Source: Pseudomonas piscis (lineage in GTDB: Bacteria > Pseudomonadota > Gammaproteobacteria > Pseudomonadales > Pseudomonadaceae). Taken from it: a stretch of DNA of 64,000 bases. The position numbers and the translations under genes were made by a program. Below, piece by piece: positions 30,013 through 38,912 of the stretch (the first letter of the stretch is position 1; the number at the start of each line of letters is the position of its first letter). Where the stretch lies: NCBI RefSeq assembly GCF_009380155.1, contig NZ_WHUV01000001.1, positions 186,001 through 250,000 on the forward strand. The letters are read 5' to 3'. The notes beneath the pieces were generated by a model. That model was not told the origin of the DNA. It worked only from the letters and a program-made list of their open reading frames with translations, and did not search any database.

Positions 30013-31410
30013 TCAAAACGGTAGTTGGAGATCAGGTGCAACACGTTTCAGTTGGACATGGAACACGTCCTTAATCCGCTGCAGTTCGGCTGCATTGTCA
30101 GCCTCGAAGCGCAGCACCAGCACAGGGGTGGTATTGGAGGCGCGAACCAGTCCCCAGCCCTTGGCATAGTCGACTCGCACCCCGTCAATGGTGGTCAGGT
30201 TGGCACCCTCGCCCCACTGTGCGTCGTGCAAGGCATCAATGATGCTGAATTTGCTCTCTTCGGTCACATGGATATTGATTTCCGGCGTGGAAATATCGTT
30301 CGGGAAGGTGGCGAACAACTCTTCCGAAGTGGTTTTTTCCTTGCTGAGGATCTCCAGCAGGCGTGCCGCGCTGTAGATACCGTCATCGAAACCGAACCAG
30401 CGCTCCTTGAAGAACACATGGCCGCTCATCTCGCCAGCCAGCAGGGCGCCGGTCTGCTTCATTTTCTTCTTGATCAACGAGTGACCGGTTTTCCACATTA
30501 GCGGACGGCCGCCATATTCCTTGATCAGTGGAACCAGGCGCCGGGTGCATTTGACGTCGAAGATGATTTCCGCATCCGGATTGCGCGCCACCACATCCTT
30601 GGCGAAGAGCATCAGCAGGCGATCGGGGAAGACGATGCTGCCGGTGTTGGTCACTACCCCGACCCGGTCGCCATCGCCGTCGAAGGCCAGGCCCAGGTCG
30701 GCCCCGGTTTCCTTGACCTTGGCGATCAGGTCCTCGAGGTTCTCGGGTTTGCCCGGGTCCGGGTGGTGGTTGGGGAAGTTGCCATCCACCTCGCAGAACA
30801 GCGGGATGACTTCGCAGTTCAGGGCCTCGATCAGTTGCGGGGCAATGACTCCGGCAGCGCCGTTGCCGCAATCGACCACCACCTTCATGCGACGGGCCAG
30901 CTTCACGTCCCGGGTGATCTCCTCGAGATAGCGCGGCAGGATATCGACCTTGGTGACACTGCCCTGGGCGCTGCTCAGGTTGTTGCTCTTGAGGCGCTCG
31001 TGCAGGGCCTGGATCTGTTCGTTGGCCAGGGTGTCGCCAGCGATGACGATCTTGAAGCCGTTGTAGTTCGACGGGTTGTGGCTGCCGGTGAGCATCACCC
31101 CGGATTTGCCAGCCAGTACGTTGGCTGCGTAGTACAAGGCCGGGGTCGGAACCAGGCCGACATCGCTGACGTGGCAGCCGCTGTCATGCAGGCCCTGGAT
31201 CAGCTGGGCCACCAATTCTGGCCCGGACAGGCGGCCGTCACGGCCCACGCAAACGTTGGGTTCGCCCTGGGCCAGGCTCTGGGAGCCAATGGCGCGGCCG
31301 ATCCAGTAGGCGGTTTCGGCGTTCAGGGTTTCGGGTACAACGCCACGGATGTCGTAGGCTCGGAAGATGCTGTCGGGAAGTTTCGGGGCGACTTTGGCTG
31401 CGGTGCTCAT
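30013..31410 (-). CDS. algC: Phosphomannomutase/phosphoglucomutase AlgC
   Basis: 465 residues from ATG 31410; a GTG codon immediately upstream could add one residue. Active-site phosphoserine loop MLTGSHNPSNYNGFK, metal loop DGDGDRVG, sugar loop GEMSGHVFF and phosphate loop RASNTTPVLVLRFE. It converts mannose-6-P/mannose-1-P and glucose-6-P/glucose-1-P for alginate, LPS, Psl and rhamnolipid precursors. It forms a unit with argB. The 260-base upstream gap would carry its promoter. Confidence 0.97.
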   Translation of the reverse strand: MSTAAKVAPKLPDSIFRAYDIRGVVPETLNAETAYWIGRAIGSQSLAQGEPNVCVGRDGRLSGPELVAQLIQGLHDSGCHVSDVGLVPTPALYYAANVLAGKSGVMLTGSHNPSNYNGFKIVIAGDTLANEQIQALHERLKSNNLSSAQGSVTKVDILPRYLEEITRDVKLARRMKVVVDCGNGAAGVIAPQLIEALNCEVIPLFCEVDGNFPNHHPDPGKPENLEDLIAKVKETGADLGLAFDGDGDRVGVVTNTGSIVFPDRLLMLFAKDVVARNPDAEIIFDVKCTRRLVPLIKEYGGRPLMWKTGHSLIKKKMKQTGALLAGEMSGHVFFKERWFGFDDGIYSAARLLEILSKEKTTSEELFATFPNDISTPEINIHVTEESKFSIIDALHDAQWGEGANLTTIDGVRVDYAKGWGLVRASNTTPVLVLRFEADNAAELQRIKDVFHVQLKRVAPDLQLPF

Positions 31411-31604
31411 CACTGAGGGTGCTCCATCTGAAGGGGGTGCAGTACGGCCGTGGAATGACAGGCCGGCAGGCTCAAACTGAAGGGTATGACGGCGTTTTCA
31501 GCATAGAGTTCGTACTGCGAAAGTGCCATCCGGGGGCTATGACCGGTGTGCCATCACCTCCGGAGCCGGGGCAGGCAGGGCAGAATCGCTGGCAATGGCC
31601 GGCG

Positions 31605-31614
31605 ACCGTTCATC
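31605..31614 (+). promoter_or_regulatory. Candidate AlgR-binding site upstream of algC
   Basis: ACCGTTCATC differs at one base from the AlgR core CCGTTCGTC (nine-base consensus recalled from P. aeruginosa). It lies about 195 bases upstream of the algC start. Orientation and distance resemble the far-upstream sites of P. aeruginosa algC. Confidence 0.35.
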
Positions 31615-31672
31615 CTGAAATTTCCCAGGTGAGATGAACGGGCCGGGCAGGGCGCCCGGCCCGCAGCCAGCC

Positions 31673-32128
31673 TCAATGGCTGCCGGAGTGGCCGAAACCG
31701 CCAGCACCGCGCTGGCTCTCATCGAACGCCTCGACCACCTCGAAGTGGGCCTGGACCACAGGTACCAGCACCAGCTGGGCGATACGCTCGCCGACAGCGA
31801 TGTTGAAGGCACTCTGGCCTCGGTTCCAGCAGGACACCATCAGTTCGCCCTGGTAGTCCGAGTCGATCAGGCCCACGAGGTTACCCAGCACGATGCCGTG
31901 TTTGTGGCCCAGGCCGGAGCGAGGCAGGATCAGGGCGGCCAGGCCCGGGTCGCCGATGTAGACCGACAGGCCAGTAGGGATCAGCAAGGTCTGGCCCGGT
32001 TCCAGTACGGTGTCTTCCTTGAGCATGGCGCGCAGGTCGAGGCCGGCGGAGCCTGGCGTGGCGTACTGCGGCAGGGGGAATTCGCTACCGATGCGTGGGT
32101 CGAGGATCTTGGCTTGTAAAGCGTGCAT
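31673..32128 (-). CDS. dut: dUTP diphosphatase
   Basis: 151 residues, normal length. The dUTPase motifs are present: [43 protein letters not shown], and the C-terminal GAGGFGHSG, which closes over the active site. It hydrolyses dUTP to dUMP and keeps uracil out of DNA. It lies 5 bases downstream of coaBC. Confidence 0.97.
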   Translation of the reverse strand: MHALQAKILDPRIGSEFPLPQYATPGSAGLDLRAMLKEDTVLEPGQTLLIPTGLSVYIGDPGLAALILPRSGLGHKHGIVLGNLVGLIDSDYQGELMVSCWNRGQSAFNIAVGERIAQLVLVPVVQAHFEVVEAFDESQRGAGGFGHSGSH

Positions 32129-32133
32129 GCGAG

Positions 32134-33342
32134 TTAAACCTGGTTCAGCCGTTCGGCGATGAAGGAGATCAGCTGGCGGGCAATCTTGCCCTTGCTGGTC
32201 TGGGCGAAGAGGGTTGCGTGCAACTCTCGGTCAATCACGCTGCAGGCGTTTTCCTCGCTGTTGAAGCCAATGCTCGGGTTGGCCACGTCGTTGGCGACGA
32301 TCAGGTCGAGGTTCTTGTCCTTCAGTTTGCGTGCAGCGTAGTCGAGCAGGTGTTCGGTCTCGGCGGCGAAGCCGACGCTGAATGGGCGGTCAGGACGGGT
32401 GGCGATGGTGGCCAGGATGTCCGGGTTGCGCACCATTTGCAGCAGCAGGCCGTCACCGTTCGTAGGGTCTTTCTTTAATTTCTGTGGGGCAACGACTTCC
32501 GGGCGGTAATCCGCGACCGCCGCAGAGGCGATGAAAATGTCGCATGGAATGGCCGCCTCGCAGGCCGCGAGCATGTCGCGAGCGCTGACGACGTCGATCC
32601 GCGTGACTCGGTCGGGGGTTGGCAGGTGCACCGGTCCGGTGATCAGGGTGACCCGGGCGCCGGCTTCGACGGCGGCCTCGGCCAGGGCGAAGCCCATTTT
32701 CCCTGAGCTATGGTTGGTGATGTAGCGCACCGGGTCGATGTTTTCCTGGGTCGGCCCGGCGGTGATCAGTACATGCTTGCCGGTCAGGGCCTGGTGCTGG
32801 AAGCAATCGGCGGCGCACAGTGCCAGGTCGTTGGCTTCGAGCATGCGACCCAGGCCGACATCGCCGCAGGCCTGGCTGCCGGAGGCCGGGCCGAATACTC
32901 GCAGGCCGCGGCTCTGCAGGAGCTGGGTGTTGGCTTGGGTGGCAGGATCGCGCCACATGGCTTGGTTCATGGCCGGGGCGATGGCCACGGTGGCGTCGGT
33001 GGCCAGGACCAGGGTGGTCAGCAGGTCATCGGCGATGCCCTGGGCCAGGCGGGCGATCAGGTCGGCCGTGGCCGGGGCGATCAGCACCAGGTCGGCCCAC
33101 TTGGCCAGCTCGATATGGCCCATGGCGGCTTCGGCCGCCGGGTCCAGCAGGTCGAGGTGGACCGGATGCCCGGAGAGGGCCTGGAGGGTCAGCGGGGTGA
33201 TGAATTCACAGCCGCCCCGGGTCATGACCACGCGCACTTCGGCGCCCTGGTCGAGGAGTCGGCGAACCAGCTCCGCGCTCTTGTAGGCGGCAATGCCGCC
33301 ACCGACGCCGAGCACGATGCGTTTGCGATACAGCCGCTGCAT
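32134..33342 (-). CDS. coaBC: Bifunctional phosphopantothenoylcysteine decarboxylase/synthetase CoaBC
   Basis: 402 residues from ATG 33342 ([29 protein letters not shown]); the open frame upstream overlaps the radC promoter. N-terminal flavin-dependent CoaC domain ([15 protein letters not shown] carries PxMNxxMW; the usual catalytic His is absent here, replaced in the region near AAYK), C-terminal CoaB synthetase ([23 protein letters not shown]). It performs two steps of coenzyme A synthesis. It is divergent from radC, an order shared across gammaproteobacteria. Confidence 0.96.
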   Translation of the reverse strand: MQRLYRKRIVLGVGGGIAAYKSAELVRRLLDQGAEVRVVMTRGGCEFITPLTLQALSGHPVHLDLLDPAAEAAMGHIELAKWADLVLIAPATADLIARLAQGIADDLLTTLVLATDATVAIAPAMNQAMWRDPATQANTQLLQSRGLRVFGPASGSQACGDVGLGRMLEANDLALCAADCFQHQALTGKHVLITAGPTQENIDPVRYITNHSSGKMGFALAEAAVEAGARVTLITGPVHLPTPDRVTRIDVVSARDMLAACEAAIPCDIFIASAAVADYRPEVVAPQKLKKDPTNGDGLLLQMVRNPDILATIATRPDRPFSVGFAAETEHLLDYAARKLKDKNLDLIVANDVANPSIGFNSEENACSVIDRELHATLFAQTSKGKIARQLISFIAERLNQV

Positions 33343-33473
33343 AGGCCTGTCTTTCCGTTCAGAGATTACTGCGTGGAGTTCCCCTCCCCAGGTGAAATAC
33401 CACGCAAAAAAGAGGGGGCTAAGATAGCACAGCGTCCGCCATGGAACAGCGGCGCCATGCACAGGGAGGTGTG

Positions 33474-34148
33474 ATGAGCATTCGTGATTGGCCCGCGGCG
33501 GAGCGCCCGCGGGAACGGCTTCTGGAGCAGGGCGCGCTCAGCCTTTCCGATGCCGAGTTGCTGGCGATCTTCCTGCGTACCGGTATCGCCGGCAGGAGCG
33601 CGGTCGACCTGGCCCGGCTGCTGTTGCAGCGTTTTGGCAGCTTGCGCAGCCTGTTGGAGGCGGACCAGCTGACCTTTACCCGCCAGCCGGGGTTGGGGCC
33701 GGCCAAATATGCGCAGTTGCAGGCCGTGCTGGAAATGGCCCGGCGCAACCTCGCGCAGGAGCTGCATCGGCACTCCGCGTTGGAAAACCCACTGGTGGTG
33801 CGCGATTACCTGAAGTCGATGCTGCGGCACGAACCCCATGAGGTGTTCGGCTGCCTGTTCCTGGACACCAAGCATCGGGTCCTGGCGTTCGAGATCCTGT
33901 TCCATGGCTCGATCGATAGCACGACGGTGCATCCGCGCCAGGTGATCAAGCGCACCCTGGCCCACAACGCCGCGGCGGTGATCCTCTGCCACAACCACCC
34001 GTCGGGCATTTCCGATCCCAGCCCTGCGGACCGGGTGGTCACCCGGCGCTTGCAGCAGGCATTGGAGCTGATCGATGTCAGGGTGCTGGATCACTTCATC
34101 ATCGGCGAGGGTGATCCGCTGTCGATGGCCGAGTACGGCTGGCTCTGA
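33474..34148 (+). CDS. radC: RadC-family JAMM protein
   Basis: 224 residues from ATG 33474 with AGGGAGG upstream; an in-frame ATG at 33441 lacks a good ribosome site. An N-terminal helix-hairpin-helix precedes a C-terminal JAMM/MPN+ metalloprotease-like domain with [14 protein letters not shown]. Despite its name, a role in DNA repair is not established. It is divergent from coaBC. Confidence 0.94.
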   Translation: MSIRDWPAAERPRERLLEQGALSLSDAELLAIFLRTGIAGRSAVDLARLLLQRFGSLRSLLEADQLTFTRQPGLGPAKYAQLQAVLEMARRNLAQELHRHSALENPLVVRDYLKSMLRHEPHEVFGCLFLDTKHRVLAFEILFHGSIDSTTVHPRQVIKRTLAHNAAAVILCHNHPSGISDPSPADRVVTRRLQQALELIDVRVLDHFIIGEGDPLSMAEYGWL

Positions 34149-34152
34149 ACCC

Positions 34153-34183
34153 GAGGCAAGCCCGCTACCCCGGGGCTTGCCAT
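34153..34183. terminator. Hairpin between convergent radC and substrate-binding protein gene
   Basis: Stem GGCAAGCCC/GGGCTTGCC (34155-34163 with 34173-34181). No T-run, but the position between two convergent stops fits termination. Confidence 0.5.
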
Positions 34184-34199
34184 GGTGGGTAGGGGGAGG

Positions 34200-35783
34200 C
34201 TAGCGGAGGCTGACCTTGGAGTAGTCCTGGCGGCCGAAGGGGCTTACCTGGTAGCCCTGGACCTGCTTGCGAGCCAGGGCGAAGGCGGTCGGGTGGGCCA
34301 GGGGCAGCCATAGCGCCTGCTGCTGGATCTGGGTCTGGGCCTGCTGGTACAGCTTGCTGCGCACGCCTTGCTCGCTGGTGGTCTTGCCCGCGGTGATCAG
34401 CTTGTCCAGGTTCTGGTCGCAATAGCGGGCGAAGTTGGTCCCGGACTTGACTGCCGCGCAGGTGAACTGTGGCGAGAGGAAGTTATCCGGGTCGCCGTTG
34501 TCGCCGGCCCAGCCCATGAACAGCAGGTCGTGCTCGCCAGCCTTGGCCCGGCGGATCAGTTCGCCCCATTCGATCACGCGGATCTCTGCCTGGATCCCCA
34601 CCTGGGCCAGGTCCGACTGGAGCATTTGTGCGCCCAGGCTCGGGTTGGGGTTGAGCAGGCTGCCGGAAGGGCGGGTCCAGATGGTGGTCTGGAAGCCGCT
34701 CTTGAGCCCGGCCTTGGCCAGGAGCTGGCGGGCTTTTTCAGGATCGAAGGCGTAGCCCGGCAGTTCCTTGGCGTAGCTCCAGGTGTTGGGCGGGTAGGGG
34801 CCATTGGCCGCTTCGGCAGTACCTTCGAAGACCGCCTTGAGGTAGTTGGCCTTGTCGAATGCCAGGTTGATCGCCTGGCGCACCTCGGGTTTATCCAGTG
34901 GCGGGTGCTGGCTGTTGATGGCGACGAAGGCGGTCATGAAGGCCGCGGTGTGCTCGACCTTCAGGGCTGGGTCGGCGCTGGCGGCCTGGACATCCAGGGG
35001 CTTGGGCGACAAGGCGATCTGGCATTCGTTGCGCCGCAGTTTCTGCAGGCGCACGTTGGCATCCGGAGTGATGGCGAAGATCAGCGTGTCCACCGCCGGC
35101 TTGCCGGCGAAGTAGTCGCGGTTGGCCTTGTAGCGGATCGCGGCGTCCTTCTGGAAGCGGCCGAAGATGAACGGCCCGCTGCCGATCGGTTGGCTGTTGA
35201 GCTTTTCCGGGGTGCCGGCCTTGAGCAGCTGGTCGGCGTATTCCGCGGAATAGATCGAGGCGAAACCCATGCTCAAGGTGGCGAGGAAGGTGGAGTCGGC
35301 ATGGTCCAGGGTGAAGCGCACGGTCAGCGGGTCCAGGGCGTCGATCTTCCTGATCAGGCCGGGAAGCTGCAGGGACTGAGCGTGGGGGAAGCCGCTCTGG
35401 GCCACCTGGTGCCAGGGGTTGGCCGGGTCGAGCATGCGTTCGAAGCTGAACTTGACGTCCTCGGCGGTCATCTCGCGGCTGGGGCTGAAGTATTCGGTGC
35501 GGTGGAATTTCACCTTCGGATGCAGCTTGAACACATAGGTCAGCCCATCGGACGAAATCTCCCAGCTGTCGGCCAGGCTGGGGACAACCTTGCCGCTGCT
35601 GGCATCGAACTCCACCAGGCGATTCATCAATACATCGGCGGAAGCGTTGGTGGTGGTCAGCGAGTTGTATTGCACCACGTCGAAGCCTTCCGGGCTGGCT
35701 TCGGTGCAGACGCTCAGCGCGGCGGCCTGGGCCAATGGGCTCAGGAGGGGGGCGAGCAGGAGCGGGAGGGCGGCAAGACGCAT
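34200..35783 (-). CDS. Periplasmic peptide-type ABC substrate-binding protein (SBP family 5)
   Basis: 527 residues with a Sec signal peptide (MRLAALPLLLAPLLSPLAQAAA). Family-5 features: SVCTEASPEGFDVVQYNSL, VPSLADSWEISSDGLTYVFKLHPKVKFH and ADVKFSFERMLDP. This is the DppA/OppA type that binds di- or oligopeptides or related ligands. No permease or ATPase gene lies beside it, so it must share a transporter encoded elsewhere. The start has AAGGAA upstream. P. aeruginosa has a similar orphan at the same place between radC and rpmB (from memory). Confidence 0.9.
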   Translation of the reverse strand: MRLAALPLLLAPLLSPLAQAAALSVCTEASPEGFDVVQYNSLTTTNASADVLMNRLVEFDASSGKVVPSLADSWEISSDGLTYVFKLHPKVKFHRTEYFSPSREMTAEDVKFSFERMLDPANPWHQVAQSGFPHAQSLQLPGLIRKIDALDPLTVRFTLDHADSTFLATLSMGFASIYSAEYADQLLKAGTPEKLNSQPIGSGPFIFGRFQKDAAIRYKANRDYFAGKPAVDTLIFAITPDANVRLQKLRRNECQIALSPKPLDVQAASADPALKVEHTAAFMTAFVAINSQHPPLDKPEVRQAINLAFDKANYLKAVFEGTAEAANGPYPPNTWSYAKELPGYAFDPEKARQLLAKAGLKSGFQTTIWTRPSGSLLNPNPSLGAQMLQSDLAQVGIQAEIRVIEWGELIRRAKAGEHDLLFMGWAGDNGDPDNFLSPQFTCAAVKSGTNFARYCDQNLDKLITAGKTTSEQGVRSKLYQQAQTQIQQQALWLPLAHPTAFALARKQVQGYQVSPFGRQDYSKVSLR

Positions 35784-36232
35784 GGTCGGGTTCCTTGTGC
35801 AGATCGAAAGCCCATCTGCGAGTGCAGTCTGGAATTGCCTTACCCTAGTGACCTCGTGGGAAAATGACTATCCCTTTCGTACCGTCCAACTGCCACCTGG
35901 AGGCTGCCTGTGGGCCTGCTGGAGGGTTGCCCTGCAGTGTTGGCGGCGTCTGGAAAGTATTCAGCGACGAGTGGTCATTTTCTGCGGTAGCCTTTGCCGC
36001 AGGCGTCCGGCGCAAGAAAATCAGCACTTTTCATCATCCCGAGCGCAGCGGCTGTTGTTGCTATGGGGTCTTTCTGGTATAAAGCAGCGCTCTTTTCTAG
36101 GGGCCCGGTTCCTTGCACCTGCAGGCGTAGCCGGTAAGACCCTAAAGAAACGCGGCGCCTGGCGCCAAATGACTGAGAGATTAAGCGGCCAACCCATGCC
36201 GGGTTGGGCATGTGGTTTTAGAGGGCTGAGGC
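35784..36232. other. 449-base intergenic region between the peptide-binding protein gene and rpmB
   Basis: No convincing gene is seen; short open frames here have no family resemblance. It holds a 9-bp inverted repeat GAAAATGAC (35860-35868) and GTCATTTTC (35974-35982), a 6-bp hairpin CTGCGG/CCGCAG (35982-36002), the rpmB promoter candidate at 36055-36083 and, in the rpmB leader, a stem CCAACCC/GGGTTGG (36189-36195 with 36201-36207). Confidence 0.6.
36055..36083 (+). promoter_or_regulatory. Sigma-70-type promoter for rpmB-rpmG
   Basis: -35 TTGTTG (36055-36060), a 17-base spacer and -10 TATAAA (36078-36083). It would give a leader of about 145 bases. Confidence 0.6.
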
Positions 36233-36469
36233 ATGTCTAGAGTCTGTCAAGTTACCGGTAAGGGTCCGGTGACTGGGAATAACATTTCCCACGCAAACAA
36301 CAAAACCCGTCGTCGTTTCCTGCCGAACCTGCAGCATCACCGCTTCTGGGTTGAGTCCGAGAAACGTTTCGTGCGTCTGCGCGTATCTGCCAAAGGCATG
36401 CGTATCATCGACAAGCGCGGTATCGACGCCGTTCTGGTCGACATCCGTCGCGATGGCGGCAAGGTTTAA
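36233..36469 (+). CDS. rpmB: 50S ribosomal protein L28
   Basis: 78 residues with the L28 sequence [29 protein letters not shown] and a basic C-terminal half. It lies 11 bases before rpmG, the standard rpmBG pair. Confidence 0.98.
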   Translation: MSRVCQVTGKGPVTGNNISHANNKTRRRFLPNLQHHRFWVESEKRFVRLRVSAKGMRIIDKRGIDAVLVDIRRDGGKV

Positions 36470-36480
36470 GGGAGCTAATC

Positions 36481-36636
36481 ATGCGTGAATTGATTCGTTT
36501 GATCTCGAGCGCCGGTACTGGTCACTTCTACACTACCGACAAGAACAAGCGTACTACTCCGGACAAAATCGAGATCAAGAAATACGATCCGGTTGTTCGT
36601 AAGCACGTGATCTACAAAGAAGGCAAAATCAAGTAA
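36481..36636 (+). CDS. rpmG: 50S ribosomal protein L33
   Basis: 51 residues: [20 protein letters not shown] followed by [19 protein letters not shown] and ending EGKIK. This is the cysteine-free (zinc-independent) L33 form. GGGAGCT upstream serves as ribosome site. A strong terminator follows. Confidence 0.98.
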   Translation: MRELIRLISSAGTGHFYTTDKNKRTTPDKIEIKKYDPVVRKHVIYKEGKIK

Positions 36637-36653
36637 TTGATTTTTCTTCTGAC

Positions 36654-36683
36654 AAAAAAACCCGCCTTCAAGCGGGTTTTTTT
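36654..36683. terminator. Bidirectional intrinsic terminator after rpmG
   Basis: Stem CCCGC/GCGGG (36661-36665 with 36672-36676), extended by A7/T7, between the convergent rpmG and cupin gene. Confidence 0.92.
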
Positions 36684-36694
36684 GTGCCTGCGAT

Positions 36695-37057
36695 TCAGGA
36701 TTTCTGTTCGAAGGCCACGTAGACCTTGCGGCAGGGTTCCAGCACTTCCCAGGTGCCCCTGAAGCCGGCAGGGATCACGAAACGGTCGCCCGCGCGCAGG
36801 GTCTTGGCGTTGCCGTCGTTGTCGCGCAGGACCGACACGCCCTGCAGGATCTCGCAGTATTCATGCTCGGTGAAGTTCACCGTCCACTGGCCTACGGCGC
36901 CTTCCCAGATCCCTGCATTGAGTTGGCCGCAGGGGCTGGCGTAGTGGTTGAGCACCGCTTGCTCGGGGTCGCCCTTGAGGATCTTTTCTGCGGCGGGCCG
37001 ATAGCGTTCGACCTCGGTGGCGGCCTGGCTGAAGTCGACGACGTTGTGGATGCTCAT
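36695..37057 (-). CDS. Cupin-domain protein
   Basis: 120 residues of the Cupin_3 (DUF861) type: NAGIWEGAVGQWTVNFTEHEYCEILQG and GDRFVIPAGFRGTWEVLEP form the two cupin motifs. Such proteins are small beta-barrels with varied roles; the substrate is unknown. It is divergent from the KauB-type aldehyde dehydrogenase gene across a 240-base gap, which suggests, without proof, a link to polyamine/guanidino catabolism. Confidence 0.85.
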   Translation of the reverse strand: MSIHNVVDFSQAATEVERYRPAAEKILKGDPEQAVLNHYASPCGQLNAGIWEGAVGQWTVNFTEHEYCEILQGVSVLRDNDGNAKTLRAGDRFVIPAGFRGTWEVLEPCRKVYVAFEQKS

Positions 37058-37106
37058 TGCTGGATTCCCCCGTGATTACGGCGCGAGTGGCTATGAAGGG
37101 CAGAGT

Positions 37107-37130
37107 CTATGTTTATTAAAATGCACATAG
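37107..37130. promoter_or_regulatory. Inverted repeat in the cupin/aldehyde dehydrogenase gap
   Basis: CTATGT (37107-37112) and ACATAG (37125-37130) flank an AT-rich centre. It is a candidate operator for one of the two divergent genes. Confidence 0.3.
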
Positions 37131-37296
37131 CAATCCGGTTTGCCCGGGCTCTGTCAAATATATTGAAAGTACCGGTCCCGCTGGTTTAGGGTGGCGAGTG
37201 CCTCGGGCCGAAGACAGGCTGGCCGGGCAGAATTCTTCAAGAGTGCCAGCGTCGTTCGCGTGGCGCTTGCATCCACAACAAGAGGAGGCTACTCGC

Positions 37297-38790
37297 ATGA
37301 CCACCCTGACTCGTGCCGACTGGGAACAACGCGCCCGGGAACTGAAGATCGAAGGCCGCGCCTATATCAACGGTGAATACACCGCTTCGGTTTCCAATCA
37401 AACCTTCGAATGCATCAGCCCGGTAGACGGTCGTGTGCTGGCCACCATCGCCAGCTGCGATGCGGCAGACGCCCAGCGCGCGGTGGAAAATGCCCGCGCC
37501 ACCTTCAACTCCGGTGCCTGGTCGCGCCTGGCCCCGGCCAAGCGCAAATCGGTGATGATCCGTTTCGCCGGCCTGCTCAAGCAGCACGCCCAGGAACTGG
37601 CCCTCCTGGAAACCCTGGACATGGGCAAGCCCATCACCGACTCCCTGGAGATCGACGTTCCCGGCGCCGCGCAGGCCCTGAGCTGGAGCGGCGAGGCCAT
37701 CGACAAGATCTACGACGAAGTCGCCGCCACTCCCCATGACCAGCTTGGCCTGGTCACCCGTGAGCCAGTGGGCGTGGTCGCGGCCATCGTGCCGTGGAAC
37801 TTCCCGCTGATGATGGCCTGCTGGAAGCTGGGGCCGGCGTTGTCCACCGGCAACTCGATAATCCTCAAGCCGTCGGAGAAATCGCCACTGACCGCGATTC
37901 GTATCGCTGCCCTGGCGGTTGAAGCCGGCATTCCCGCCGGTGTGTTCAACGTGCTGCCAGGCTACGGCCATACCGTCGGCAAGGCCCTGGCCCTGCACAT
38001 GGACGTGGACACCCTGGTGTTCACCGGCTCCACCAAGATCGCCAAGCAGCTGCTGGTGTACTCCGGCGAGTCGAACATGAAACGCGTCTGGCTCGAGGCC
38101 GGCGGCAAGAGTCCGAACATCGTGTTCGCCGATGCCCCCGACCTGCAGGCCGCCGCCGAATCCGCAGCCAGTGCCATCGCCTTCAACCAGGGCGAAGTCT
38201 GCACCGCCGGCTCCCGCCTGCTGGTGGAGCGCTCCATCAAGGACAAGTTCCTGCCCATGGTGCTGGAGGCCCTCAAGGCCTGGAAACCGGGCAACCCGCT
38301 GGACCCGGCCACCAATGTCGGGGCCCTGGTGGATAGCCAGCAGATGAACACCGTGCTGTCCTACATCGAGGCTGGCCACGCCGACGGCGCCAAGCTGCTG
38401 GTCGGCGGCAAGCGCACCCTTGAGGAAACCGGCGGCACCTACGTCGAGCCGACGATCTTCGACGGCGTCAGCAACGCCATGAAGATCGCCCAGGAAGAGA
38501 TCTTCGGCCCGGTGCTGTCGGTCATCACCTTCGACACTGCGGAAGAAGCGATCCAGATCGCCAACGATACCCCTTACGGGCTGGCGGCAGCGGTGTGGAC
38601 CGCGAACATCTCCAAGGCCCACCAGGCTGCCCGGGCCTTGCGCGCCGGCAGTGTTTGGGTCAACCAGTACGACGGTGGCGACATGACCGCGCCGTTCGGT
38701 GGCTTCAAGCAATCGGGCAACGGCCGTGACAAGTCGTTGCACGCATTCGACAAGTACACCGAGCTGAAGGCGACCTGGATCAAGCTCTGA
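37297..38790 (+). CDS. kauB: Aldehyde dehydrogenase, KauB/PuuC type
   Basis: 497 residues from ATG 37297 with AGAGGAGG upstream; the frame is open earlier, but this start has the ribosome site and gives the length expected for P. aeruginosa KauB. ALDH motifs: VVAAIVPWNFPLMMACWKLG, FTGSTKIAKQ, LEAGGKSPNIVF (general-base Glu) and FNQGEVCTAGSRLL (catalytic Cys). KauB oxidises 4-guanidinobutyraldehyde, and related enzymes oxidise gamma-aminobutyraldehyde, in arginine/polyamine breakdown. Specificity is inferred from similarity and position. Confidence 0.88.
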   Translation: MTTLTRADWEQRARELKIEGRAYINGEYTASVSNQTFECISPVDGRVLATIASCDAADAQRAVENARATFNSGAWSRLAPAKRKSVMIRFAGLLKQHAQELALLETLDMGKPITDSLEIDVPGAAQALSWSGEAIDKIYDEVAATPHDQLGLVTREPVGVVAAIVPWNFPLMMACWKLGPALSTGNSIILKPSEKSPLTAIRIAALAVEAGIPAGVFNVLPGYGHTVGKALALHMDVDTLVFTGSTKIAKQLLVYSGESNMKRVWLEAGGKSPNIVFADAPDLQAAAESAASAIAFNQGEVCTAGSRLLVERSIKDKFLPMVLEALKAWKPGNPLDPATNVGALVDSQQMNTVLSYIEAGHADGAKLLVGGKRTLEETGGTYVEPTIFDGVSNAMKIAQEEIFGPVLSVITFDTAEEAIQIANDTPYGLAAAVWTANISKAHQAARALRAGSVWVNQYDGGDMTAPFGGFKQSGNGRDKSLHAFDKYTELKATWIKL

Positions 38791-38799
38791 GTCCTTTGT

Positions 38800-38870
38800 G
38801 TCCAGCCCGTCCCTGAAGGGGCGGGCGATCGTAGCGCAGCCGGGCTTTCCGCAAGGGAAGTCCGGCTGTG
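38800..38870 (+). terminator. Two hairpins after the aldehyde dehydrogenase gene
   Basis: Stem 38805-38813/38818-38826 (GCCCGTCCC with one G-T pair, loop TGAA), and a second imperfect stem 38838-38850/38855-38867 with a GCAA tetraloop. They lie between the aldehyde dehydrogenase and MFS genes. Confidence 0.5.
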
Positions 38871-38912
38871 TTGTCTGTGCCTTGCAGAACAATGATCCAC
38901 AGGAGCGTGGAA

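Noticed and set aside
36154..36166. GGCGCC-T-GGCGCC as a hairpin in the rpmB leader
   Set aside because: The two palindromes are separated by one base, so they cannot form a normal hairpin with each other.
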